DNA of 64,000 nucleotides from Flavobacterium sp. A45 (GCF_002001005.1 NZ_MUNX01000071.1:1-64000), one strand, 5' to 3'. Shown: positions 17,788 to 26,579, counted from the first letter of the stretch. Numbers and translations are program-made. Notes: generated from the letters alone by a model not told the origin.

Positions 17788-18111
17788 CTACTTCCCAAGT
17801 AACATAATTTCGCTTACGACCACTTCGGTGATATATCGTTTTTCTCCGTTCTTGTCGTCGTAACTTCTGTGTGTTAATTTGCCGTCTATGGCAATTTGTT
17901 TGCCTTTGGTTACGAATTTTTCTATGATTTCTGCTGTTTTACCCCAGGCTACTACGGTATGCCATTCGGTTTGGTCTACTCGTTCTCCTTTGTCGTTTTT
18001 GTAGCTGTCATTGGTAGCGATGGTCAAATTGGCTAATTTTTTTCCTCCTTCAAAAGATTTGATGATTGGGTCATTTCCTGCGTTTCCGATTAATTGAACT
18101 CTGTTTTTCAT
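17788..18111 (-). CDS. ssb: Single-stranded DNA-binding protein, short form
   Basis: 107 residues. One OB-fold: MKNRVQLIGNAGNDPIIKSFEGGKKLANLTIATND at the start, WHTVVAWGKTAEIIEKFVTKGKQIAIDGKL in the middle, RYITEVVVSEIMLLGK at the end. It binds single-stranded DNA. It stops directly after the OB-fold and lacks the flexible linker and acidic DDxxPF tail by which housekeeping SSB recruits replication and repair proteins. This may therefore be an accessory paralogue rather than the main SSB. It stands alone with a long non-coding region upstream. Confidence 0.9.
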   Translation of the reverse strand: MKNRVQLIGNAGNDPIIKSFEGGKKLANLTIATNDSYKNDKGERVDQTEWHTVVAWGKTAEIIEKFVTKGKQIAIDGKLTHRSYDDKNGEKRYITEVVVSEIMLLGK

Positions 18112-18363
18112 GGCGTGTAAAATTTAAATGTTAGTGTGTATATGATTTTTTATTGAAATTGACATTTGCTATTGTTATTGATATTGCATTTGTTTCATTT
18201 CGACATGGCAAAGATGCGATGACTTCCAAAAGTTATTCGGTTGCTAACTACTTACTTTCGGTTGTAATTATTTGTAACCGTTTGTAAATGGGATTTTTTG
18301 ATTATATTTGAGAATCGGCAAATAATAAAGATTGTATTGCTCCTGATTCAGCAACTGATATTA

Positions 18364-18492
18364 GGCCACGGATGACACAGATTAAACGGATTCTACACGG
18401 ATAAAAATTAGTGCACATATTAAGATTTATCTTTTGATAGTTTGAAATTAAAAAATCTGTGACAATCAGTTTAATCCGTGTCATCTGTGGCC
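18364..18492. repeat. Long inverted repeat with 29-bp arms
   Basis: The arms at 18364-18392 (starts GGCCACGGATGACACAG) and 18464-18492 (ends GTGTCATCTGTGGCC) match in 26 of 29 positions, and weaker pairing continues inward for about 20 more bases. There is no reading frame with protein character. The theme 'gatgacacagattaaacggatt' recurs in many bacterial genomes (memory). Confidence 0.8.
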
Positions 18493-18540
18493 AATTTTAA
18501 AAGTGTTAATCACAAACAAACACAAAACCATAAATCCTAA

Positions 18541-18605
18541 TTAGCCCTGATAGAGCCGATATCCTCGTAACGCAGTGAAGAGATAAAGGCGAAAGCAGGA
18601 ATCCA
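18541..18605. repeat. Candidate dispersed Flavobacterium intergenic element
   Basis: Begins TTAGCCCTGATAGAGCCGAT and ends AAAGGCGAAAGCAGGAAT, with ACGCAGTGA in the middle. The order resembles an element that I recall between genes across Flavobacterium (TAGCCC-GATAG ... GCGGATAGCGGGA). This copy looks degenerate. Confidence 0.4.
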
Positions 18606-18690
18606 TGCCAAAAAATAAAACCTATTCTTTCGCTCCAAAAAATTGAAATAATGTTTCTTTAAAATAACTATTCATATAAAATTCTCCATT

Positions 18691-20220
18691 ATGCAGGCCA
18701 AAATAAAAAAAGTAGAATTGCGGAATTTAGCTTTTGAGGATTACAAACAGCTCAAAAACTCGATGGTGGAATCGTATCCTGAAATGGCGGATTCCTATTG
18801 GCGTGCCGATGATATAGAGAGATTATTAGGTATTTTCCCCGAGGGACAATTGGTTATTCTCGTCGATGGAAAAGTGGTGGGCTCTGCCCTATCCTTGATC
18901 GTAGACGAAAGACTTGTTGACAAAAAGCATAATTACCTGCAAATAATAGGTGATTATACGTTTTCGACCCACAATCCAAATGGGGAAATATTGTACGGAA
19001 TCGATGTTTTTATTCATCCTAATTATCGCGGTCTGCGTTTAGGCAGGCGTTTGTATGATGCCCGAAAAGAATTGTGCGAAAAATTAAACCTCAAGTCAAT
19101 TGTTTTCGCGGGGCGCATTCCGAGTTATGGCCAGTATTCCGATAAAATGACTCCCAAAAAATACATTGAAAAAGTAAAAAGCAAACAATTGCACGACCCT
19201 GTGCTTTCGTTTCAGCTGAGTAATGACTTTCACGTACTACGAATCATAAAGAACTATTTGGCGGGCGATGAAGATTCCAAAGAATTTGCAGTTTTACTGG
19301 AATGGAACAACATCTATTTTGACGAAAGTCCGAGATTAATAAACACGGAGAAAAATGTAATTCGGCTAGGCTTAATTCAATGGCAAATGCGATCACTGGG
19401 TAATCTCGAAGCTTTATTCGAGCAATCAGAGTTTTTTATCGATGTGGTTTCGGGCTACAGTTGCGATTTTGCGGTTTTCCCCGAATTGTTCATAGCGCCC
19501 TTAATGGCCGATTACAATCACATGACCGAGGCCGAAGCGATTCGAGAACTGGCTAAGCATTCTGAACCTATTCGGAAACGGTTTCAAGAATTGGCCATTT
19601 CGTATAATATCAATATCATTTCGGGCAGTATGCCGTATCTGGAAAATGGCAATTTGTACAATGTGGGATTTCTGTGCAAAAGAGACGGAACTTCGGAGAT
19701 GTATACCAAAATTCATATAACGCCCAATGAAAAGCAACATTGGGGAATGAAAGGCGGATCGGAAATTAAGACTTTTGATACCGATTGCGGCAAAATTGGA
19801 ATTATGATTTGTTATGATGTGGAGTTTCCGGAAGTCTCGAGAATCATGGCGGATGAAGGAATGAATATACTATTTGTTCCCTTCCTGACCGATACTCAAA
19901 ACGCCTACATCAGAGTAAAACACTGTGCCCAAGCTAGAGCGATTGAAAACGAGTGCTATGTTGCCATTGCGGGTTGTGTGGGGAATTTACCAAAAGTAAA
20001 TAATATGGACATTCAATATGCGCAAGCGGCAGTTTTTACGCCTTCGGATTTTGCTTTTCCAAGTAATGGTATCAAAGCCGAAGCCACTCCGAATACAGAA
20101 ATGACTTTGATTGTCGATGTCGATTTGCGCTTGCTAAAAGAATTACACGAACATGGAAGTGTGCGAATTTTGAAAGACAGACGAACCGATTTGTATGAAA
20201 TAAAAAAGATTGAAAATTGA
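18691..20220 (+). CDS. GNAT acetyltransferase - carbon-nitrogen hydrolase fusion
   Basis: 509 residues with two catalytic domains. Residues about 5-200 are a GNAT fold: VFIHPNYRGLRLGRRLYDARK carries the acetyl-CoA loop (R/Q-x-x-G-x-G/A type, here RGLRLGRR). Residues about 223-500 are a nitrilase-superfamily amidase with the triad E265 (FPELF), K340 (YTKIHI) and C374 (MICYDVEFPE). The reaction of each half cannot be told from sequence. The pairing suggests acyl transfer and C-N hydrolysis on one metabolite. Bifunctional proteins of this type are known only by annotation, to my knowledge. The gene stands alone, with inverted repeats on both sides. Confidence 0.88.
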   Translation: MQAKIKKVELRNLAFEDYKQLKNSMVESYPEMADSYWRADDIERLLGIFPEGQLVILVDGKVVGSALSLIVDERLVDKKHNYLQIIGDYTFSTHNPNGEILYGIDVFIHPNYRGLRLGRRLYDARKELCEKLNLKSIVFAGRIPSYGQYSDKMTPKKYIEKVKSKQLHDPVLSFQLSNDFHVLRIIKNYLAGDEDSKEFAVLLEWNNIYFDESPRLINTEKNVIRLGLIQWQMRSLGNLEALFEQSEFFIDVVSGYSCDFAVFPELFIAPLMADYNHMTEAEAIRELAKHSEPIRKRFQELAISYNINIISGSMPYLENGNLYNVGFLCKRDGTSEMYTKIHITPNEKQHWGMKGGSEIKTFDTDCGKIGIMICYDVEFPEVSRIMADEGMNILFVPFLTDTQNAYIRVKHCAQARAIENECYVAIAGCVGNLPKVNNMDIQYAQAAVFTPSDFAFPSNGIKAEATPNTEMTLIVDVDLRLLKELHEHGSVRILKDRRTDLYEIKKIEN

Positions 20221-20243
20221 GATTATATTCGAAATCGATTATA

Positions 20244-20410
20244 ACCATATAAGTCATATAAGCTCTTAATTTATGTATAAACAAAGTAAAATTAAAAGTT
20301 CATTTAAGGATAAGAACGGAACCTAACAGAGATGGTTTTCTACTTATATTCTCTTTTCCCAATCTATTAACGAGCTTATTTTTTATTCAAACTTATATGA
20401 CTTATATGGT
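20244..20410. repeat. 167-bp element with perfect 19-bp inverted ends (copy 2 of ACCATATAAGTCAT family)
   Basis: The ends ACCATATAAGTCATATAAG (20244-20262) and its exact reverse complement (20392-20410) enclose 129 bp with no gene. The pairing continues imperfectly inward (ATAAGCTC / GAGCTTAT). The layout is that of a small non-autonomous element or a long hairpin. Confidence 0.8.
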
Positions 20411-20462
20411 AAGCATTTTTTCCGGATTGATTTAAAAATAACAGCCTTAAAAAAGTAAAAAT

Positions 20463-20816
20463 ATGAAAACCTGCCTTGAATGTGGAGATCCCATTGTAGG
20501 TCGCGAAGACAAGAAATTCTGCAGCGATGGTTGCCGAAATGCCTACAACAACAAAATAAATAAGGATAGCACGAATTATATGCGCAATATCAATAACAAA
20601 TTGCGCAAAAATTACCGAATTTTGTCGGAGCTGAATGTGAATGCCGATGGAAAATCCAAAACAACTCGAGCCAAATTGATGAGCAAGGGTTTTGATTTTG
20701 AGTTTTTTACCAATGTTTTGAATACCAAATCGGGTAATACCTACTATTTCCTGTACGACCAAGGCTATATGGTTTTGGATAATGATTTTTATATGCTAGT
20801 TAAAAAAGATATTTAA
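20463..20816 (+). CDS. Small zinc-ribbon-like protein of unknown function
   Basis: 117 residues. The first 25 hold a four-cysteine site (CLECGDPIVGREDKKFCSDGC, i.e. C-x2-C-x12-C-x3-C), like the treble-clef or zinc-ribbon of the DUF2116 type. RNAYNNKINKDSTNYMRNINNKLRKNYRIL is a basic helix that could bind nucleic acid. The C-terminal part has aromatic strands (TYYFLYDQGYMVLDNDFYMLV). Cytoplasmic. The M28 peptidase gene follows after 11 bp, so they are probably co-transcribed. Confidence 0.75.
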   Translation: MKTCLECGDPIVGREDKKFCSDGCRNAYNNKINKDSTNYMRNINNKLRKNYRILSELNVNADGKSKTTRAKLMSKGFDFEFFTNVLNTKSGNTYYFLYDQGYMVLDNDFYMLVKKDI

Positions 20817-20827
20817 TACCCCCAATT

Positions 20828-23215
20828 ATGAAAAAGAATTACTCATCCATAATAACTGTTGTCATCATCCTCGGGATTTTGGGTTTTTTATTTGGATTCC
20901 TAATGCCTTCGTGGTCACCTAATGAAGAGAATAAAGTAACGGAGTTTTCTACTAGCCGAGCTTTGGAACATGTTAGTGCGATTGCCAAACAACCGCATTA
21001 TGTGGGCACCAAAAACCACGAAGTAGTGGCCAATTATATCATAAAAGAACTGCAAAAACTGGGCTTGGAAACTACTGTTCAGGAAGGTTTTACGCTGAGT
21101 GATTGGGGGAATCTTGTAAAATCCAAAAATATCATGTGCCGTATTGAAGGAAGTGCAAACGGTAAAGCTTTACTCCTACTATCACACTATGATAGTGCAC
21201 CACATTCGTTTTCTCATGGTGCGAGTGATGATGCATCAGGTGTGGCGACAATTCTAGAGGGAGTTCGGGCTTTTTTGAATGCTAAAACAAAAAACAAAAA
21301 CGACATCATAATTTTGTTTACCGATGCGGAAGAATTGGGATTGAACGGTGCTGCACTTTTTGTAACCGAACATCAATGGGCTAAGGAAGTAGGATTGGTA
21401 TTGAATTTTGAGGCACGCGGTTCTTCTGGACCAAGTTATATGTTGATGGAAACCAACAAAGGAAATGGTGGCTTGGTAAAGGAATTTGCCAAAGCGGGCG
21501 CAACTTATCCAGTATCAAATTCACTGATGTACAGTATTTACAAAATGCTGCCGAATGATACTGACTTAACAGTCTTTAGAGAACAAGGCGATATTCAGGG
21601 GTTTAATTTTGCTTTTATCGACGATCATTTTAATTACCATACCCAACAGGATGATGTGGCTCATTTGGACAAAAATACTTTGAAACATCAGGGTTCTTAT
21701 TTGATGCCACTGTTGAATTATTTCTCAAATGCCGATTTGAATGCTACGGTTTCTACAACCGATGATGTTTATTTCACGATTCCGTTTACGTTTATCAGTT
21801 ATCCTTTTGACTGGGTATTTCCGATGACACTGATTGCGGCTGGTCTTCTCATTATACTAGTGTTTTTGGGTAAAGTCAAAAGAATGCTGAAACTGAATGA
21901 TATCATGAAAGGCTTTTTCCCTTTTTTGGGCGCTTTGATTTTCACTGGATTGATTACATATTACGGCTGGAAAGGATTACTGCTATTGAATCCGCAGTAC
22001 AATGATTTGCTCAACGGATTTACATACAATGGACACGATTATATTACTGCCTTCATATTACTGAGTCTTTCGATTTGTTTTTTCTTTTATCAGATAGCCT
22101 CAAAGCCAAAAGTGACGATGAACCATTATGTGATTCCGCTTATATTTTGGATTGTACTGAATGGGTTCCTTGCCAATAGTTTGCGTGGTGCAGGATTCTT
22201 GATTATCCCAGTATATTTTGGACTGATATCTTTTGCCGTTTTTATATTTAGTCAAAGATCCAATTGGATTGTCAACCTTATTTGCGGTATTCCGGCCCTG
22301 TTGATTATTGCTCCGTTTATCCAAATGTTCCCTGTAGGTTTGGGATTAAAAGTATTATTCGGAAGTGCAATTTTAACTGTTTTGGCATTTGCATTACTAT
22401 TGCCGGTTTTTGGGGCTTTCACCAAAAAAGGCAGCTGGTCATTATTCTTCTTTTTAACGGCTGTACTATTTTTAGCGAAAGCGCAATATCACTCAGGTTA
22501 TGAATTGGGCGAAGCCAAATCCAACAGTTTAATTTATCTCTACAATGCTGATAACCAAAAAGCCTATTGGTTAACATACGACACCAACCTAGATTCTTGG
22601 ACGAAAGGTTATCTAGGCGAAAAACCAAAAGGCGCAAAAATATTCAATGATTTAAAGCTGTTCAGCAAATACGATTCGGAGTTCACTCATGCCGCCGAAG
22701 CACCAAACAAAGGAATTGCAAAACCAACAATTACTTTTCTTAAAGACAGCACAGTAGGCTTTAAAAGATATCTAAAAATACAAATCACTCCAAATCGAAA
22801 AGTCAATCGCTATGATGTTTTTGCAAATGAAATCATGACTTTTTACAATTTCAAAGCCAATGGAGTTAGTACATTGGGGCAAAAAGGAACAGAGTTAGAA
22901 CGAAAAGGTAAAAAACTGTTGAGTTATTATGTGGTCAATAACGAACCTTTGGTATTGCAATTTAGCATCAACAGAGCCACTGTTCTTGATATGAATGTGA
23001 TGGAAAGTTCATTTGATTTGATGGTCAATCCAATGTTTGGGATGACTCCAAGAGAAAACTGGATGATGCCGATGCCTTTTGTGTTGAATGATGCAATAAT
23101 CATTACCCAAAAAATAAAACGAACTCCAAAATTCATTGCGCCTGTTGTAAATCCTAGATTAGTACAACCGGAATTAACAGATAGTTTGAAGGTGGCGAAA
23201 GATAGTCTGCGATAG
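20828..23215 (+). CDS. Membrane-bound M28-family metallopeptidase
   Basis: 795 residues. A membrane anchor (about 7-27) is followed by an M28 aminopeptidase-type domain (about 40-310) with its di-zinc ligands in order: H120 and D134/D135 (SHYDSAPHSFSHGASDDASG), E168-E169 (FTDAEELGLNG), the NFEARG strand, and a final His in DDHFNYHTQQDD. Residues about 330-580 hold eight or so membrane helices, and the last 200 form a soluble domain. This matches the large M28 membrane peptidases that resemble yeast Pff1. The active domain should face the periplasm. The substrate is unknown. A strong terminator follows. Confidence 0.9.
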   Translation: MKKNYSSIITVVIILGILGFLFGFLMPSWSPNEENKVTEFSTSRALEHVSAIAKQPHYVGTKNHEVVANYIIKELQKLGLETTVQEGFTLSDWGNLVKSKNIMCRIEGSANGKALLLLSHYDSAPHSFSHGASDDASGVATILEGVRAFLNAKTKNKNDIIILFTDAEELGLNGAALFVTEHQWAKEVGLVLNFEARGSSGPSYMLMETNKGNGGLVKEFAKAGATYPVSNSLMYSIYKMLPNDTDLTVFREQGDIQGFNFAFIDDHFNYHTQQDDVAHLDKNTLKHQGSYLMPLLNYFSNADLNATVSTTDDVYFTIPFTFISYPFDWVFPMTLIAAGLLIILVFLGKVKRMLKLNDIMKGFFPFLGALIFTGLITYYGWKGLLLLNPQYNDLLNGFTYNGHDYITAFILLSLSICFFFYQIASKPKVTMNHYVIPLIFWIVLNGFLANSLRGAGFLIIPVYFGLISFAVFIFSQRSNWIVNLICGIPALLIIAPFIQMFPVGLGLKVLFGSAILTVLAFALLLPVFGAFTKKGSWSLFFFLTAVLFLAKAQYHSGYELGEAKSNSLIYLYNADNQKAYWLTYDTNLDSWTKGYLGEKPKGAKIFNDLKLFSKYDSEFTHAAEAPNKGIAKPTITFLKDSTVGFKRYLKIQITPNRKVNRYDVFANEIMTFYNFKANGVSTLGQKGTELERKGKKLLSYYVVNNEPLVLQFSINRATVLDMNVMESSFDLMVNPMFGMTPRENWMMPMPFVLNDAIIITQKIKRTPKFIAPVVNPRLVQPELTDSLKVAKDSLR

Positions 23216-23234
23216 TCGTTATAATAAAAAAAGC

Positions 23235-23269
23235 AAAAGAGGCTTTTCACTAGTTGAAAAGCCTCTTTT
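23235..23269. terminator. Bidirectional terminator between convergent genes
   Basis: A perfect 15-bp stem (AAAAGAGGCTTTTCA / TGAAAAGCCTCTTTT) with a 5-base loop. An A-run before it and T-run after it serve both the M28 gene and the convergent lipoprotein gene. Confidence 0.92.
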
Positions 23270-23292
23270 CTGTAAATGAAATTGACGTGTTA

Positions 23293-23775
23293 TTAGTTTG
23301 GTAAATCAGAGGTGCTCATGTCTCTAAGGCAAACATACTTACCATCTCTTTTTACAAATAAACTCATGTAGTTTCCTGAATTCACAACTGCTTCCGTAGA
23401 ATCAACCACTTTATAAGTGCCAACTTCCACAACCTGGTTTGCGTCATTTGAAACAAACACCTCTTCGGTTTTAAAGGAGATTTTTCTACCTTTCGAAATG
23501 GTATCCCTGTGTGTTTTTAAAAACTCAACTATTGCAGTTTTACCTACTATTGGTTCACTATTTTGCGGATACGTTATGGCATCATCAGCATGATATCCAA
23601 TGTCTTTGACTATTCCAGCATTATAAGTATCTGCAAATTCATTTTCCTTGGCTTGGATTTCTTCTTTGATTTGGTTCGTGTCAATTACAGCTGCAACTGG
23701 TTCTTCTTTTTTACAGGAAATTAATAATAACAATGCACTTGATACAACTAATCCTTTAATAAACGTTTTTTTCAT
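23293..23775 (-). CDS. Lipoprotein with NTF2/SnoaL-like (DUF4440-type) domain
   Basis: 160 residues. The lipobox LLLISC places the modified cysteine at C21, followed by KKEEP. Residues about 35-158 look like the DUF4440 branch of the NTF2-like fold: a helix (IKEEIQAKENEFADTYNAG), then YHADDAITYPQNSEPIVGKTAIVEFL, then strands ending VCLRDMST. Ligand or enzymatic role unknown. It would be anchored to a cell-envelope membrane. Convergent with the M28 peptidase gene. Confidence 0.82.
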   Translation of the reverse strand: MKKTFIKGLVVSSALLLLISCKKEEPVAAVIDTNQIKEEIQAKENEFADTYNAGIVKDIGYHADDAITYPQNSEPIVGKTAIVEFLKTHRDTISKGRKISFKTEEVFVSNDANQVVEVGTYKVVDSTEAVVNSGNYMSLFVKRDGKYVCLRDMSTSDLPN

Positions 23776-24055
23776 AATAGTAAGTTTTTTTAAATAAATG
23801 CATTAAGCAATTGATAATTAATGACATAAATTTAAGATAAAAAATGATATGAAATGCTTTTTATATCAGAAATTCGGGCGTTTTTACATTGTTTTGCTTT
23901 AGAATACATACTACTCATATCTTTTTTTAACAAAAAAAGTAGTTTAAATATAGCATGAAGTAAATGCTTCTAAGATTTGTATAAAAGTATTTGATTGACA
24001 AGGAATACGTTCCTTTTGCAAAAAATTGAAAGTTTTTTATGAATTTAAAATTCAG

Positions 24056-24178
24056 TTAACTGCAGCCACAATCGCCATTCCCGCAATTTTTATTCGATTT
24101 TTTTTTGAAGAAAAATTTTCGAATCAAAAAAGCAAGTGCGATTCCAAGTACGGCAAAAGCTATTATTTCCTGAATCAT
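24056..24178 (-). CDS. FeoB-associated Cys-rich membrane protein
   Basis: 40 residues, found 6 bp after the feoB stop and too short for standard cut-offs. It starts MIQEIIAFAVLGIALAFLIRKFFF (one membrane helix), followed by KKKSNKNCGNGDCGCS with three cysteines. This is the form of the FeoB-associated Cys-rich proteins (FeoC-like position) found after feoB in Bacteroidota. Those proteins are of uncertain function and are proposed to assist Fe2+ transport. The ATG at 24178 and stop at 24056 were read directly. Confidence 0.88.
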   Translation of the reverse strand: MIQEIIAFAVLGIALAFLIRKFFFKKKSNKNCGNGDCGCS

Positions 24179-24184
24179 AATGCT

Positions 24185-26284
24185 TTATTTTAGGATTTGA
24201 AAAGCGATTAATGCAACGACATATGCCAAAGCACTCATAAAAATAAGCTGACCTGCAGGCCATTTCCAGGAGTTAGTTTCTTTTTTGGTTATCGCAAGTG
24301 TGCTGGCACATTGCATGGCAAAAGCATAAAACATTAGCAGCGATATCCCAGAGGCAAAATTAAATACTTTTTCGCCATTTACCGGATTCACTTCTGCGGC
24401 CATTTTGTTTTTTATAGTGTTTTCGTTATCACTTCCGCCAACACTATAAATAGTTGCCAAAGTACCCACAAACACTTCTCTGGCTGCAAATGAACTGATG
24501 ATGGCAATACCTATTTTCCAATCATAACCCAAAGGAGAAATGACAGGCTCAATGGTTTTTCCCATTAATCCAATATAAGAATTTTCCAGTTTTTGCGAAG
24601 CGACAGCATTGTTGAATTCAGCTTCAGATAATGGCTGTGTTTTGGTATTCTCCATTATTATCTTTTCGGCATTTTTAAACTCTTTTCCCGGGCCGTAAGA
24701 AGCCAAAAACCACAAGATGATCGATATTGCCAAAATGATTTTTCCCGCGCCAAAAACAAACGCTTTTGTTTTCTCGATTACATTGATGGCTACATTTTTG
24801 AACATAGGCAATTTATAATTGGGCATTTCTACCACAAAGAAGGTTTTGCCTTTTACCTTTAGAATACTATTCAAGATATAAGCTGATAAGATCGCCATTC
24901 CAAAACCAATAACATACAAAAGCATTAGAGTCAATCCTTGCACATTCAACACGCCCAAAACATAAGTATCCGGAATAACCAAGCCAATGATAATGGCGTA
25001 AACAGGAAGCCGGGCCGAACAAGTGGTAAAAGGAGTTACCAGAATTGTAATTAAACGTTCCTTCCAATTTTCGATGTTTCGGGTTGCCATAATTGCTGGA
25101 ATAGCACAAGCCGTTCCTGAAATCAGTGGCACTACGCTTTTACCGGATAATCCAAATCGGCGCATGATTTTATCCATCAGGAAAACCACGCGACTCATAT
25201 AGCCACTTTCCTCAAGTATGGAGATAAATAAAAACAAAAAGGCTATCTGGGGAATAAAAATTAATATCCCGCCAATTCCAGGGATTATTCCTTGCGAAAT
25301 CAAATCGGTCAGCATTCCCGAAGGCAAATGTTCGCTAGCCAATGCACTTAAAGTGGCAAAAGTACTGTCAATAAAATCCATCGGAATTTCGGACCATTGA
25401 AAAATAGACTGAAAAATCACAAACAAAATGATGAAAAATATTGCGTAGCCCCATATTTTGTGAGTAAGTACGCGGTCGAGCTTGCTTCGAAAATCTTTAG
25501 CAACGCTGGAATCAACTTTTAAGCCTTCTTTCAAAACATCATTGATGAACTGATATCTCTTGATGGTTTCTTTTTGCTGCAGTCGTTTCAAATCCGAATG
25601 TGATTTTGTAAAAGAGCTACGAATTTCATTTCGCTCCAAATTCAAAAAGTTGACATCCTGCGTAATCACCAGCCACAATTTATACAACAATTGATTTGGA
25701 AAAGCTTGGCGAAGGCTGTTGAAGTATTCCACGTCAATTACCGATGCATTCAAGCAAGGTTCCGAAGAAATGGTTTTGTAACTTACGATTAAGTTCTTTA
25801 ATTCCTCGATTCCATGTCCTTTTCTGGAGCTAATCAGTGCAATTTTTGTCTTTAAGTGCTCTTCGAGATAAGGTATGTCAAGAGTAATGCCTTTGTGTTC
25901 CATTCTGTCGGCCATGTTAATGACCAAAATGGTTGGAATTTCGAGGTCTTTTATTTGGGTATAAAGAAGTAAATTTCGTTTTAGATTCTCAACATCGGTA
26001 ACCACAAGAGCTACGTCTGGATAGAGACGGTCGTTTTTGTTAAGCAAAAGTTCAATAACGACGCTTTCATCAATGGAACTGGCATTTAAACTATAGGTTC
26101 CTGGTAAATCAAGAATATTGGCTTTGATATTGTTGGGTAGTTTGCAAAAACCCATTTTTTTCTCGACAGTAATTCCTGGATAGTTTCCCACCTGTTGGTT
26201 CAAGCCTGTAAGCTGATTGAAAACTGAAGTTTTCCCTACGTTTGGGTTTCCAATTAAAGCGACGTTGATATTTTTTAAACTCAT
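24185..26284 (-). CDS. feoB: Ferrous iron transporter FeoB
   Basis: 699 residues. The N-terminal GTPase has G1 GNPNVGKT (12-19), the switch region GNYPGITVEKK, G3 DLPG and G4 NMAD. The membrane part (from about 275) has the two Gate regions, with the conserved cysteine in TTCSARLPVYAI and in the C-terminal half YAFAMQCASTLA. It imports Fe2+ across the inner membrane in a GTP-dependent manner. Its ATG overlaps the feoA stop by 4 bp (ATGA), so the two are translationally coupled, and the 40-residue Cys-rich gene follows. Confidence 0.96.
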   Translation of the reverse strand: MSLKNINVALIGNPNVGKTSVFNQLTGLNQQVGNYPGITVEKKMGFCKLPNNIKANILDLPGTYSLNASSIDESVVIELLLNKNDRLYPDVALVVTDVENLKRNLLLYTQIKDLEIPTILVINMADRMEHKGITLDIPYLEEHLKTKIALISSRKGHGIEELKNLIVSYKTISSEPCLNASVIDVEYFNSLRQAFPNQLLYKLWLVITQDVNFLNLERNEIRSSFTKSHSDLKRLQQKETIKRYQFINDVLKEGLKVDSSVAKDFRSKLDRVLTHKIWGYAIFFIILFVIFQSIFQWSEIPMDFIDSTFATLSALASEHLPSGMLTDLISQGIIPGIGGILIFIPQIAFLFLFISILEESGYMSRVVFLMDKIMRRFGLSGKSVVPLISGTACAIPAIMATRNIENWKERLITILVTPFTTCSARLPVYAIIIGLVIPDTYVLGVLNVQGLTLMLLYVIGFGMAILSAYILNSILKVKGKTFFVVEMPNYKLPMFKNVAINVIEKTKAFVFGAGKIILAISIILWFLASYGPGKEFKNAEKIIMENTKTQPLSEAEFNNAVASQKLENSYIGLMGKTIEPVISPLGYDWKIGIAIISSFAAREVFVGTLATIYSVGGSDNENTIKNKMAAEVNPVNGEKVFNFASGISLLMFYAFAMQCASTLAITKKETNSWKWPAGQLIFMSALAYVVALIAFQILK

Positions 26285-26523
26285 TTGTCAGTGTTGTTAA
26301 TGAGTTCTACTTCAATAAGTTTGGCGGTTTCAACACGAATGGCAAGGTGTGAGCCATTTATATCCAAATACAAAGGATCTCCAAACGGAGCTACTTGGAG
26401 CAATTCGACATCATTACCAGGCAAACAGCCCATTTCCAGAAGTTTTAACGGGATTAAATCGATATCAAAATCTAGGATAGTGGCTTTTTGGCCTTTTTTG
26501 AGAGAATGTATCGTTGTTTGCAA
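26281..26523 (-). CDS. feoA: FeoA, SH3-like accessory protein of ferrous iron uptake
   Basis: 80 residues, single SH3-like FeoA domain (LKLLEMGCLPGNDVELLQVAPFGDPLYLDINGSHLAIR carries the MG-x-x-PG and the GDP motifs; described by its key parts). It regulates or supports FeoB at the cytoplasmic face. First gene of feoA-feoB-small Cys-rich protein. The promoter and a palindrome in the -33 region are listed separately. Confidence 0.95.
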   Translation of the reverse strand: MQTTIHSLKKGQKATILDFDIDLIPLKLLEMGCLPGNDVELLQVAPFGDPLYLDINGSHLAIRVETAKLIEVELINNTDK

Positions 26524-26549
26524 AGCTTATTTAGATTGAATTTAGATTG

Positions 26550-26557
26550 CAAAAATA
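26550..26557 (-). promoter_or_regulatory. -7 box (TATTTTTG) of the feo operon
   Basis: The minus strand reads TATTTTTG about 27 bp before the feoA ATG at 26523. A 12-bp palindrome lies where the -33 element would be. Confidence 0.6.
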
Positions 26558-26579
26558 CATTTTTTATTATAATTACAGT

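Larger units (their letters stand above)
18112..18690. other. 579-bp non-coding region between ssb and the GNAT-nitrilase gene
   Basis: No supported gene. It holds a long inverted repeat (18364-18492) and a separate conserved-looking element at 18541-18605, both listed separately. The ssb promoter should lie in 18112-18240, where CATCTTTG (minus strand, 18209-18216) is one base away from the -7 consensus. Confidence 0.6.

Noticed and set aside
18302-18484. A 60-residue minus-strand frame in the ssb upstream region
   Set aside because: It runs through the long inverted repeat and has no protein-like composition.
20244-20410. Insertion sequence with 19-bp ends
   Set aside because: It has no transposase frame; it is kept only as an inverted-repeat element.
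24000-24020. AAGGAA/TTCCTT hairpin after the feo genes as a terminator
   Set aside because: The stem is only 6 bp and no T-run follows on the minus strand.
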